Source: Candidatus Altimarinota bacterium (lineage in GTDB: Bacteria > Patescibacteriota > Gracilibacteria > BD1-5 > UBA6164). Taken from it: 64,000 nt of DNA. Shown here piece after piece: positions 1 to 11,082 of the stretch. The first letter of the stretch is position 1. The number at the start of each line of letters is the position of its first letter. Position numbers and translations under genes: made by a program. The stretch spans positions 1 through 64,000 of the forward strand of contig JAQVDN010000006.1 of the NCBI GenBank assembly GCA_028698305.1, read 5' to 3'. The notes below the pieces were generated by a model. That model saw only the letters and a program-made list of their open reading frames with translations. It was not told where the DNA came from and did not search any database.

Positions 1-212
1 TTTTATTTTTATTCATAGTTTTTAGTTTAAAATAAATACTAATAAGTAAATTATTAGTATTTATAAGAGTTTTACAAGTGTTTTTTTGGTTTTGGATTGA
101 TTTTTAATTGTTTTTAGGTTTAATTTTAAATTATGAAATAAATATTATTTAAATTTTGAAAAAAAAATCTTTTAAAATAAAATATATAAAATATTTAATA
201 AAAAAATAAAAA
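1..212. other. intergenic leader of the window, no gene seen
   Basis: AT-rich DNA without a supported gene. On the minus strand a CAT at 14-16 followed by AAT-AAA-type codons could be the first five codons of a gene that leaves the window on the left, but this is too short to call. The start of mltG at 213 has no Shine-Dalgarno motif. Confidence 0.4.
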
Positions 213-1259
213 ATGAATAATTTTAATAACAAAAAAATAAATGAAAATAAATGATCTTTTTTCTCTAAAATAATAAGGTTTATTATTTTATTTATGATAT
301 TTTTTTCTGGATACCACTATATAAATTACAATAAATTTCTAAGCAAACCTATAATCTTAGAAGATAAATTTATAGAGATAAAATATGGTGATAATTTTTC
401 AAATCTATGAAATAAAATAAATGTTTTAGATAATGCTTATTATAAATATTATATAAAAAATAATAAACCAGATTTTGAATTACAAGCTTGAAATTATATG
501 ATTAGTTCTTGAAGTACTATTGATAATTTAATTGAGTCCCTAAATAAACCTATAAATAATGAAATTAGTATAACTATCTTAGAATGACGGAATATATATG
601 ATATAGATGAAGTTCTTAACAAAAAATGATTGATTGATGCCTGAGAATATATAAATTATGTTACTGATAGTGAAAAAATAAATGCACTAAAAGAATTTTT
701 TCCTTTTTTATGAAACATAAAAACTCTAGAATGATTTTTATATCCAGATACTTATAATGTAAGTATAAGTCCATTTAAAATAAATAATTTTGTTATAAAA
801 CAATTAGAAACCTTTGAAACAAAAGTTTATGAAAAAATACTTAAAAATCTAGATAATGAGACTATAACTGATCTTGTAAATCTTGCTTCAATAGTTGAAA
901 AAGAAGAAAAAAATAACGATGAAAAAGCGATAGTTGCTTGAATACTTAAAAAAAGATTAAATTCTTGATGGATGATATGAGCTGATGCTACAGTTTGCTA
1001 TCCATATAAATTAACAAGTAATGATTGTAAGATGTCTGTTACAAGGTATCTTTATGAAAAAAATTCTTACAATACAAGACAAATAGTTTGATTACCAAAA
1101 ACTCCTATTTGTAATCCAAGTTTTTCAACTATAAATGCAACATTAAATGATAAAGAAACTCCGTATTGGTTTTACCTACATAATATAACAACTTGAAAAA
1201 TATATTATGCAAAAACAAATGCTGAACATGAGCAAAATAAAGCAAAATATATGAGATAA
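213..1259 (+). CDS. mltG: endolytic murein transglycosylase MltG (YceG family)
   Basis: Cuts nascent glycan strands in the outer face of the membrane and so helps end peptidoglycan synthesis. The 348-residue product has an N-terminal membrane anchor (about residues 25-45), then the YceG/MltG domain: an EGRNIYDID segment near residue 125, LASIVEKEEK carrying the family's catalytic Glu near residue 230, GADATVCYPY, and the C-terminal block GLPKTPICNPS. Several of these glycines are TGA codons, so the gene is only readable with UGA = Gly. The length agrees with the family (about 340). A long hairpin terminator follows. Confidence 0.93.
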
Positions 1260-1288
1260 AAAATATTTTTATATTATTGAAATATAAT

Positions 1289-1342
1289 ACTAAACACAAA
1301 ATAAAAATGCTTTTTAAAAAGCATTTTTATTTTGTGTTTAGT
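1289..1342. terminator. perfect 54-nt palindrome, terminator after mltG
   Basis: The two 27-base halves are exactly complementary, centred between 1315 and 1316, AT-rich and flanked by A and T runs. This is unusually long for an intrinsic terminator; it separates mltG from the next gene. Confidence 0.7.
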
Positions 1343-1386
1343 TAATTTTTTATATAATAAATTAAATACTTTTTAATTATTATAAT

Positions 1387-2700
1387 ATGAAAAAATTAAT
1401 ATTTATTTTATGTTTTTTTCTATTTTCTTCTTTTTCAAATGCTCAAGATAGTACTGAAGAAAATAGTCTATTAAACAAGGTTTGAGAAAATTTTGATAAA
1501 TGATGTTTTCAATATTATTGAAATCTAGATATCTTAGATTTAAAAGATAATTTAAAAGACTCTAAATATAATTCATATAAGATAAATCTAAACTCAATTA
1601 CAGATCTAAAAATAATACAAGATAATTATTTATTACCATATAAAAAATTATACAAAGAAGAATATTTTACAAATTATAAAAATGAATATTGAATAATTCA
1701 AAAAGATCAAAATGATGATAATAAAAATACTTATACAAGTATTGATACTCTTGATAATAAAGAAGTAGTCTATGAATTAGAAAATATATTGATAGAAAAA
1801 TCTTTTAAATTTAATCTAGACTATGAAGCAAAACAAAACTATATTGATATATATATTTCCCTAGATTGAAATAATTATTCAAAAGTAGATAAATCAAACA
1901 TAAGTGATTTTGATTTTAAATACATAAAACTAAAATTTGAATGTAATAGAGATGTTTGTATAAGAGAAAAAATAAAGATCTTTGAATTAAATTTTTTAGA
2001 AACAAGAGAAGTTATTGTGATAAATTCATTTTTTGATAAAGATATATCATTTTTCTCAAATTATAATTGTGATGATAAAAAATATAATCAAGAACCTAAA
2101 TCATATGATAATTTTAATATTGAAACAAATACTCAAGAAATAAAATTGGATCTTTCAAAAAATACTTATTATAATCCAAATAGAGTAAAAGATTATGACA
2201 ATGATTGAATAAATGATGAGTTTGATAATTGTCCTCTGGTTTATAATCCAGAACAAATTGATACATGAGCTACTTGAACCTGAGATACTTGTAGTGATAA
2301 AGATAAAGATGGTATAATTTGAGAAAAAGATAATTGTATACTTATATATAATCCAGACCAAAAAGATAGTGATAAAAATAGTATTTGAGATGCTTGTGAA
2401 AGTGATAGTGATTGAGATAAGATTCCTGATACAATAGATAATTGTAAAAATACTCATAATCCAAATCAAGAAGATACTGATAATGATGGTGTTTGAGACA
2501 CATGTGATAATTGTAAAAATAAGTTTAATACTTCTCAAGAAGACGATGATAAAGATGGAGTATGAAATATTTGTGACGAAGTTGACGATAGATATATGGA
2601 ATCAAATAAATGATTTTTTATATGATTACTTATATTTATAACAATGGTTTTTTGAATTGGTATATTTTTCACTATAAAAAAATTAAATTCTAAACAATAA
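1387..2700 (+). CDS. secreted protein with thrombospondin type 3 repeats, C-terminal membrane anchor
   Basis: A 437-residue protein with a signal peptide (MKKLIFILCFFLFSSFSNAQ), an N-terminal region without recognisable homology, and from about residue 270 a run of aspartate-rich calcium-binding repeats of the type DxDxDGixDxxDNCPxxxNPxQxDxD. Segments such as DYDNDGINDEFDNCP and DTDNDGVGDTCDNC are visible, with the repeat glycine often coded by TGA. A single hydrophobic helix (GFFIGLLIFITMVFGIGIFF) and a short basic tail end the protein, so it probably sits on the cell surface anchored at its C-terminus. It ends 2 bases before the next gene, which suggests cotranscription. The long open frame on the opposite strand here is a shadow of the repeats. 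Confidence 0.8.
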
Positions 2701-2702
2701 TT

Positions 2703-5700
2703 ATGACTAAACTATTAAATCGTATTTCTCTTATACTATCACTTATAATGTGATTTACTATAACTTTTTCTTTCTATGTTTTTATATGAGAATTAGATGA
2801 TTTATATTGATGAGATATATTTATATTTTTGATTTTTACATTATTTTTCTGATTATTATTTAAAAAAATATTCTTAAGTGAATCATTTATAATGGAAAAA
2901 CTTGAATATTTTGCAAATGCAATGGAAAAAAGACTTATAGAATCTAGATTTACTTATACAAAAAAAGAAAAGATAAATGATGTTGAAAAGGTAAACGAGA
3001 TTGAAAAAATACAAGAAGAAGTAAATGCTTTACCAAAAGAACAATTTTTTGAAAATATAAATCATCAAATAGAAAAAACAAAAGAATTTAAAACAAACAT
3101 AAGTTCTAAACTTGATAAAGTAGAAGAAAAAGAATCAATTATAATGAAAAATATAGCTGAATTTTTTTCTACAAATTTACTTGCAAAGATAGGTTCTATA
3201 CTAGTTTTTATCTGAGTTTTATTCTTACTTAGCCTAATTTGGTGAGCTCTACCCTCTCTATGAAAAATAATTATTGGTTTTATTATATGATTTAGTATTT
3301 ATTTTACTTGAGTTATCCTTGATAATAAATGATTAAAATGAGAATCAAGGATACTACTTTGAACTTGAATACTGATAAATTTTTTAGTTATACTTGCTTG
3401 AAAATATATATTGGATTGAAATGTAAACTCGACTAATTATTTTTCAACTTGAATTACATTTTTATTTTTGATATTAAATACAATCTTTTGAGTAGTAACT
3501 TCTCTTGTATATCAATCAAAAACTATGCTTTTATTTTCATTTATATTTGCATATATAAATCCTTTTTTGATTTGATGAAATAGTACAAGTCCATATACTC
3601 TGGTTTGATATTCAGCTATAGTTTCAGCTTGAGCACTTATTATATGAAATAAAGAAAATAGTAACACTTTAAAATTATCAGCTTTTTTCTTATGAAATCT
3701 GTTATTTTTAGTTGCTCCTTTTGAAAATGAAATCTGATGGATAGTTAAGTTTATAGCAACTAGTTTACTTAGTTTGATTATATTAATTGATCTATTTAAA
3801 AATAATTATAAAAAATTAAATCTTGTTTTTAGTTTAACATTTTTATTTTTGATTGCATCACTTATAAATTGAAATGAAGCTTCTGTAATATCTAGTAGCA
3901 TAAGTTTCATATCTTATATAATTTCTATAATGTTTTTCTTCTTTTTGTGAATAATATTATTTATAAAAAATGCTATAAAAAATATCTTATCTATAATATT
4001 TTTCCCTATAATAGTTATACTTTGACTTTTGATTAGTTGAGATTTACCATTTATAGAAATAAGTATTTTTACAGTTTTGATAGCATATATAGTTTGATTT
4101 GTATTATTATCAAATAATAACAACAATAAAAAAGAAGAATGAAAAGAAATGTGAAATTGAGTTAGATATTTATTTTTTGCATTATTATGATTTTTTATAT
4201 TTATTTCAAATAGTTATCTAAGTTATAATTATATAGACTTAAATTTTTATTCTTTTTTAACTATCATAATAGTAAGTTTCATATTTTTAATAACATCTTA
4301 CATTTTTTCAAATAAATATAATCTATCTTATCTTTACCCTATTTGAACTATATGAGCTGTAATGATGTTGTTACCAGCTGTAAATTTGGATCTAGTTTTG
4401 ATGGCAAAATCAACTATGAATTTAAATCCAGAACAATATTTAAAAGTTACAAATCAAATAAATAATTATTTACATTTGATAAAACCAATTTCTATTTGAA
4501 GTATCATATTTTTTGGATTATTAAACACAATTTGGCCATTTTTCAGCAAGAATCTTATTCGTGAAAATAAGAGTATAAAAAGTCTTATTATCTGACTTAT
4601 AGTTTGAACTCTATTCTTAGGAGGAGAATTATTTAGATATGGAATGGAATACTTCCCTGGAATAAGTTTAGGTTATGCTTTTGTTTGATTATCTATATAT
4701 TATTTTGTATTGGCTTATATATTTATAACAAATATTTGATTTGATGAGATAAAGAATAACTTAAATTATAAGAATAGTTTATATTGATATCTATTTATAT
4801 CTATTTCATTATTTTCTCTTGCTATTACTCTTATTTTCTCAAAAAGTCCTGAAGTTGTATCTCTTGTTTGGTTGTTTGAAGCTAGTATATTATTTTACTT
4901 TTTTTCAAAAACAAAAGAGACAAAGATTTATCTAGCTGCAATTATACTTTTTATAATTTGAATAGTAAAACTTATAAATTTACAATATTTTGTAAAAAAT
5001 GGTGATTTACAATTTTTGATTCCACTTTCAATCATAATAATATCATTTGTTACAAACTTAAAAAATCTAGAATTTTTAGGAACAGATGTAAAGAAAAATG
5101 TACACGATATAATTCATATAATCTGAATGCTTGTAGTTTCTAGCTTACTTGTAAAAATAATACCTCAAACAAATCATGGTTGGAGTATACTTGGAATAGC
5201 TAGTTTTGTAGGTATTTCATGAATGATATATAACTATTTTTCATCAAAGATTCTTAAAACATTTTTTGTTATAATAACTATATTTTTTACATTTAATCAT
5301 ATATGAAGTTTTGATTATATATCAAATAAAATAATTAAAGACAATGTTAAACATCTAATTATTTTACAATATATAGCTACAGCTATAATTTGAGCTATAA
5401 CTATTTATTGGAATAAAACAAATAAGATAAGTATCTTTAATAATATACTAAATGCAAACCTGATTTTTTATATACTAGTAATTGTTTCAATGTATATTTA
5501 CGATATATTCAACAATACATTTGCTATAACTATTTTCTGGTGAATCATATCTATAATACTTCTTATCAGATGAATAAGCAATGACAAGAAAAAAATAAGA
5601 ACTATATGACTTTATCTACTTACTTTAGTTCTTGCAAAGATATTTTTATATGATATTTGGTATGGACTTGATAATGCAGTAAGTAGAGTTGTAGTGTTTA

Positions 5701-6164
5701 TAATACTTTGAGTATTACTTATATTTGTTTCTACTAGATATAGTAGAAAATATGGTGATAACTTGGTTTGAGAGTTTAGTTTAAAAAACTTGAAAGATGA
5801 AAATAATGATAAAGTTGAAATAAAACAAAAAGAAGAAAAAGTGAGAGCTGATGATGATAATAGAAAACAAAAAATAACATCTCAAATTAAAAATATAGAC
5901 TTAAAATGAATAACTAGTGCTACTTTTAAGATAAATTGAAAAATAGCATTTTCTAGTAGAAGTAAGAATATACTTCAAATAGTAGTTTATGTTATAGAAA
6001 AAACTTGATTAAAAGAATTTCAAGCACAAGAACTTAAACCATTTTATGATTTTGTAACTAAAAATTATATAAGTGATTTAAATGCTCGTGATCTGGCAAC
6101 AATTCAAAATGCTTTTAAAAATTTTGTTGAAGCAGGTTGAGAAGTGTTACTAAAAAAAGAATAA
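2703..6164 (+). CDS. giant polytopic membrane protein, DUF2339 family
   Basis: A 1153-residue integral membrane protein. Two N-terminal transmembrane helices are followed by a charged coiled-coil (about residues 65-150), then LLAKIGSILVFIGVLFLLS and more than twenty further hydrophobic helices with the DUF2339 pattern (WALPSLWKIIIGFIIGFSIYF, then INPFLIGGNSTSPYTLVGYS). It closes with a soluble C-terminal region of about 130 residues. DUF2339 proteins are widespread and functionally unassigned. Dozens of in-frame TGA codons are present, mostly where helix-packing glycines are expected. It follows the calcium-repeat protein by 2 bases, so the two may act together in the envelope. Confidence 0.85.
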
Positions 6165-6184
6165 GCAAAGCTTATTCTTTTTTT
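6152..6184. terminator. bidirectional terminator between DUF2339 gene and idi
   Basis: A 15-bp stem with an AAA loop, A run on one side and T run on the other. It contains the last codons of the plus-strand gene and the stop codon of the convergent idi gene, and so serves both. Confidence 0.8.
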
Positions 6185-6702
6185 AATTCTCAAAACAATT
6201 CATCAAAATATTCATCTACTATCTTATAAAACCAAGCTGTATAATCTTGTTTATTTTTTTGTATATCTATTTTTAAATCCGATGGTGAAATCCATCTATA
6301 ATCCATAGCTTCTTCTCTATTTAAATCAGGTTCCTTATCATAAAATCATTTATAAACATGTAGATATTCATGTTCAGTGAGTCACTTATCTAAAATTGCT
6401 TTATAAATAAACTCTGTTTTTTTAGTAAGTTCTGTATCAAATCACATTTCTTCTTTTAGTCTTCTATGAATTGCATTTTCTAGAGTTTCATTTTCTCTAG
6501 GATGAGAACAACAAGTATTTGTCCAAAGTCATCAAGAATGATATTTTCACAAATCTCTTTGTTGAAGCATAAGTTCTCATTTTGAATTGAAAACTAGTAT
6601 AGAAAAAGCTCTGTGAAGTAGAGCTTTTTCATGAACTTCAATTTTTTCTCAGATTCAAATTTGATTATCAAACTCATCAACTATTATTATATTTTCTTGC
6701 AT
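6172..6702 (-). CDS. idi: isopentenyl-diphosphate delta-isomerase, type 1 (Nudix fold)
   Basis: Interconverts isopentenyl and dimethylallyl diphosphate, the two building blocks of isoprenoids. The 176-residue protein shows the family signatures: HRAFSILVFNSKGELMLQQR, then GLWTNTCCSHPREN with the catalytic Cys and metal-binding His, followed by the Nudix-like stretch RRLKEEMGF and the EHEYLHVY motif with the metal/catalytic Glu. Length matches bacterial type 1 enzymes (about 180). It is the last gene of a run that starts with the alpha-2-macroglobulin gene and begins 2 bases after sufS. Other isoprenoid genes are not in the window, so how IPP is obtained (own pathway or host) is open. Confidence 0.9.
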
Positions 6703-6704
6703 TA

Positions 6705-7901
6705 TTACTTTTTTAATTTATCTATTACATCAAAAAATTTATCTATATCCTTTTTTGTATTATAAAGATACAAACTAACTCTTATAGAGTTAGGATATCA
6801 AGATTTTGCAAAAAGTGGATGAGCACAATGTTTTCCTGCTCTTACAGCTATACCATTTTCAGCTAATACTTCTGCAACATCATTTGAATGATAATTATTT
6901 AAAACTATAGAAAATACTCAAACTCTATTTTTTTTCTTATGACTTCATATAATTTCTATATTTTCATAGTCTTTTAATCTTTCTAAAAAATACTCAATTA
7001 ATTCTTCTTCTATTTCTTCTATTTTTTCAAATCAACCTATATCTTCTATATATTCAAAAGCTTTTAGTAAAGAAACTGCTCAAACTACATTTGGAGTACC
7101 TGGTTCAAATTTATCTGGTAATCAAGCACTTGTATATTTACTACAAGTTACTTCAGAGATTGCTCAACCTCATGAAAAACTAGGAGTTAATTCATTTAAT
7201 AAATCTTTTTTTCACCATAAAACTCAAATACCACTAAGAGCCATAACTTTATGTCATGTGAAAAATAATGCATCACAATTAAGTTTTTTAACATCTACTT
7301 TCATATGTGGTACACTTTGGCTTGCATCAACTACAAAAAGTGTGTCTTCTCTTTTTCTTCTACCGATTTCTGCCAAATCAAAAACTTGTCATGTCACATT
7401 TGAAACATGAGTTAAAGCTATAACTTTTACTCTATCGTCATATTTTTCATCAAAATCAGCAAGATCTAGATTATAATCAGAATCAACTCATATAAACTCA
7501 ACATCTACTCAAATTTCTTCTTTTAAAATAAGCCAAGGAACAAGATTTGCATGATGTTCAACTATACTAACTAAAATCTTATCTCAAACTTTTAAAAAGT
7601 TACTTTTTTTCAAGCTAGAAGTAAGTAAATTACTTGCATAAGTAGAATTGTAAGTATAGATTATCTCTTTTATATCATCTGCTCATATATGCTTTGCAAC
7701 AATTTGTTTTGATTTCTTATACAGTTTTTCAGAGTTTATAGCTATATCATAAAGTCATCTATGTATGTTACTATAATCATTTTCTAGATATTTTTTTACT
7801 CCATCAATTACTTTTTCAGGTTTTTGAGTAGTAGATGTAGAATCAAAAAAAACTAAGTCAGGATTATTTTTAAAAATAGGAAAATCTTTTTTAAAACTCA
7901 T
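6705..7901 (-). CDS. sufS: cysteine desulfurase, SufS/CsdA family
   Basis: A PLP enzyme that takes sulfur from cysteine for Fe-S clusters and other thio-compounds. The 398 residues contain HHANLVPW (PLP-stacking His), VVDASQSVPH, the Schiff-base lysine in FFTGHKVMALSGIG, the segment FEPGTPNVVG and the persulfide cysteine in RAGKHCAHPLF, typical of the SufS group. The usual SufBCD/SufU neighbours are missing; instead it sits 2 bases from idi and 1 base from an unknown anchored protein, so the gene order looks rearranged. One of several conserved glycines is coded by TGA. Confidence 0.92.
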
Positions 7902-7902
7902 A

Positions 7903-9135
7903 TTATTTTTGTTTAAGTATAATGTTTAAATAAAACTTTTTTCAATCAAATGCTCAAACTCTATTATCAATTAAATCTTCATAAATAACTTTATCAAGTC
8001 TATATGATTCAAAATAATAAGGAGTTTCACGACTAACTATAAATTCTTCTTTTCTATTTACTTGCATACCAGAACTAAACCAAAATTTGGCATAATTATC
8101 AAAACTAGTATATTCAGTATTTAACTTAGAATAAACTAAAAATTTTATAAATAACTCTTTTAATTGATAATCATTATGTTCTATTTTTTCTATCTCATCA
8201 TAATATTTTGAAAAATCTTTTCAAAGATTATTAAGTATTCAAACTAATAAGATTTTTGAAGTATTATCCAAATTATCAAAAGATGATTCAAGTTCTTCTA
8301 TATTTTTTTGTATATCTTCATTGTCCTTTTCTTTCAAACTTAATATATAAGTTTCAAAAGATTTTACATTTAAATTATTTCAAAAACTAGAAAGTAAATC
8401 TGATATATTTCATCTACTAGATAAAAAATCATCTAGTTCTCAAAGTTCATTTAAGAAAAATATATAAAGTAATTTAGAATAATTATCAAAACCATTAAAA
8501 TTATCTTCTATATCTTGTTTTAACAAATTTAAAAATTCATTATCTATATCAACTCATGATTTTCATAGATATGAAAGTAAAAAATACTTATCTATATATT
8601 CTTCACTAGCTAAAAAAGAAAGTTCAAAAATCTCTTTTTCTTTTGAAACTAGATTTTGATAATCAGTTTTTCAAGTCAAAAATGGCGCAATTTTTAGATT
8701 ATTATTTTTAAAATATGCTTCTAAATAATTAACAAATATGTATTTATATATATCTTGATTATCCGATAATAATAAATCATTTACTAAAAATGTCATCTTA
8801 TTATTTGCAAAAAGAAAATCTATTTTTGATTCACTATAATTTTTTAAATCTTTATTATGTTCTATATCAAAATCTGATAAAGTTGGTATATTAGGCATCC
8901 ATTTTATTTGATTTATATCAGGTATATAGATAAACTCTTTTTTAAGATTAGTTATATAAAATCAATCTTCTTGTTTATAACTTGATAAATAATCATTTAT
9001 TTCCTCGTTATATGATACAAGTTTAGATTCATAGATCTTTTTTTGTTTATTTTTTTCATATGTATTAAATCCTAAAAAAACTAAAAAAATGATTAATACA
9101 AAGATAAATATAAAAAATATTTTTTTATTTTTCAT
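7903..9135 (-). CDS. membrane-anchored helical protein of unknown function
   Basis: Not recognised. The 410 residues start with a basic tip and one transmembrane segment (IFFIFIFVLIIFLVFLGF), so the rest is probably outside the membrane. The exported part is acidic, lysine-rich and predicted mostly helical, with many LL/DN/FLN patterns as in helical-repeat proteins, but no clear TPR consensus. It lies between pbpC (71 bases upstream) and sufS (1 base downstream) and is probably part of the same transcript, which hints at an envelope role. Confidence 0.75.
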
Positions 9136-9206
9136 AACAAAATATATATTTAATTAATTACTAAATTGGTAATATTATATGAAATTTAAGTTTATTTCAA
9201 ACTATT

Positions 9207-11078
9207 TTACTTTAAATAAAATCTCAAATCAAAAAGTTTTTGCTCTTCATAATCATTAAGTTTTTGTAAAACATCTTTTCTATCATAATAATTATCTCTT
9301 ATCCTAGAAAAATAATCTTTACCAGAAAAATCAAAGTTATTTTCTACTCTATGACAATTTACATCTAAACAATATGATTTTTTTTCTATCCCTTCTGGTA
9401 TATCATAATCATAATTTTTTATATATCCTAACTTAATTGCTTCTTCTATTACTTGATGCCAAATGTAACCTGCTCATGTTATACCAGTTACTCAATTCAT
9501 AGATGAATTATCATTGTTTCATACCCAAATTCAAAGCACAAAATCACTATGATATGAAATTATAAGATTATCTCTAAAATTGCTACTTGTACCTGTTTTC
9601 ACTGCTTGTGGTATGGAAGTATTAAGGATTGAATTTACTCAAAAACTTATATCTCTATTATCTGGATTAGTTAAAATATCATAAAGTAAAAACTTATTTT
9701 TATCTCTTAAATCAGTCAATCTTGCATAGCTATAAACAAGATCTTGCAATGTTATACTTGGATTTCATAAAACTAAACTATAACCATAATATTCAGGAGT
9801 TTCAGTTAATTGAAATCAATAATCTTTATAATAGTTATAAACATTTTCAAGTCATAATTCAAAAGCTAATCTAACAGTTGCATTATTCAAACTATTTCAT
9901 AAAGCATTTTTAAATCTGACAAGACCATATTCTTTTAAAGAGTAATTATTACTTATATAAGTCTTATCTTCACTAAATGAGTTATATTCATTTTCTATAT
10001 CCAAGAGTAAATTATTTACTCAATAACCTTTTTCCAAAGCCATCAAATATAAAAATGGTTTCATCGTACTTCATGGTTGTCTTTGAGATTTTATAACATT
10101 TACTTGTCAATCTATTTTCTTGCTGTAAAAATCTCTACTTCCTTCATAGATGATGATTTCCCTAGTTTTTGGATTTATAGCAAAAACTGCAGCATTTGTT
10201 ACATTTTTATCTTTTAGTTCATCTAGTGTTTTATTTACTATGTCACGAGTAAAGAGTCACAATTTAGAATCAATTGTAAGTGTTTGATTTGTAGAAATAA
10301 GTTCATTACTTGCAAAAGGAAATAAATCAATATTTTGTTTTTTAGAAAGTTTTTCAATAGTCCTTTCAAAATCAAATCAAAGTTTATTTTTCACCTTATC
10401 AAAATAATTACTAAATTCTTTATCATAGATAGATTTTGTAGCTGGGTACTTTATCAAAGACAAAAGTAAAACTATTTCTTCATCAGTTAGATCGGATAAA
10501 TCTGTTTTTCAAAAATAAACTTCAAGTGCTGCTCCTACTCAATAATTATTATTTCACAAATAAACATTTTGCAAATATTGACTGAGAATCCTATTTTTTC
10601 AAGTCCCTCTCCCTAACCCTCCCCCCAAGGTAGAGGGAATATAAGGAACAGAAAAATAAAAAGCCAAAAATCATTCTCTTGCTTTTTGTAAATATGTTCT
10701 TTTGTTTTCAAGAAAAAAATGATTTTTTATATATTGTTCAGTTATAGTACTAGCTCATGAGACTATTTTTTTATTTTCAAGATTTGACTTAATAGCTCAC
10801 AATTTTGAAATAATATCAACTCAAAAATGATTGTAATAATTTTTATCTTCTATCAAAATAAGTGATTTAACAAACTTACTTTGCAAATCTAAGTCTATTA
10901 TTTTTTTATAACCAAATTCTGTTGCTTTATCTGTTATAACAATTCAATTTCTATCTCTTAAAAAAATATGACCTGGTTCATCTTTTGGAGTAAAAAAAAT
11001 AACTGGAAAAAAGCAGTAAGATAAAAAACTTACTGCTAAAATTCAAAATATAATAAATGTAATTTTCTTTTTAGTCAT
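9207..11078 (-). CDS. pbpC: class A penicillin-binding protein, PBP1C type
   Basis: Bifunctional peptidoglycan synthase. The 623-residue protein has an N-terminal membrane helix, a GT51 glycosyltransferase domain (catalytic Glu in LIEDKNYYNHFGVD near residue 80; SGASTITEQ), and a transpeptidase domain with the SxxK motif in QPGSTMKPF (Ser337) and KTGTS from Lys494. It starts 4 bases after the alpha-2-macroglobulin gene, the same pairing as yfhM-pbpC in enterobacteria. Odd feature: between AFYFS and KNRILSQYLQNVY a GC-rich element (10603-10638) adds about 12-15 residues, among them PSTLGGGLGRG, to a surface loop of the GT51 domain. The usual C-terminal PBP1C extension appears short or absent. 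Confidence 0.92.
10603..10638. repeat. GC-rich palindromic element, copy 1, in frame inside pbpC
   Basis: About 35 bases of C- and G-rich sequence (CCCTCTCCCTAACCCTC, then a G-rich half ending TAGAGGGA) stand out sharply from the surrounding AT-rich DNA. The ends can pair (TCCCTCT with AGAGGGA). It aligns over most of its length with the element at 19169-19204 in opposite orientation, sharing the core CCCTAACCCTC. It has not broken the reading frame. Confidence 0.75.
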
Positions 11079-11082
11079 AAAA

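Noticed and set aside
2155-2538. 127-codon open frame on the minus strand
   Set aside because: It is antisense to the Asp-rich calcium repeats; the low-complexity Ile/Ser/Thr product is a shadow of the repeated plus-strand codons.
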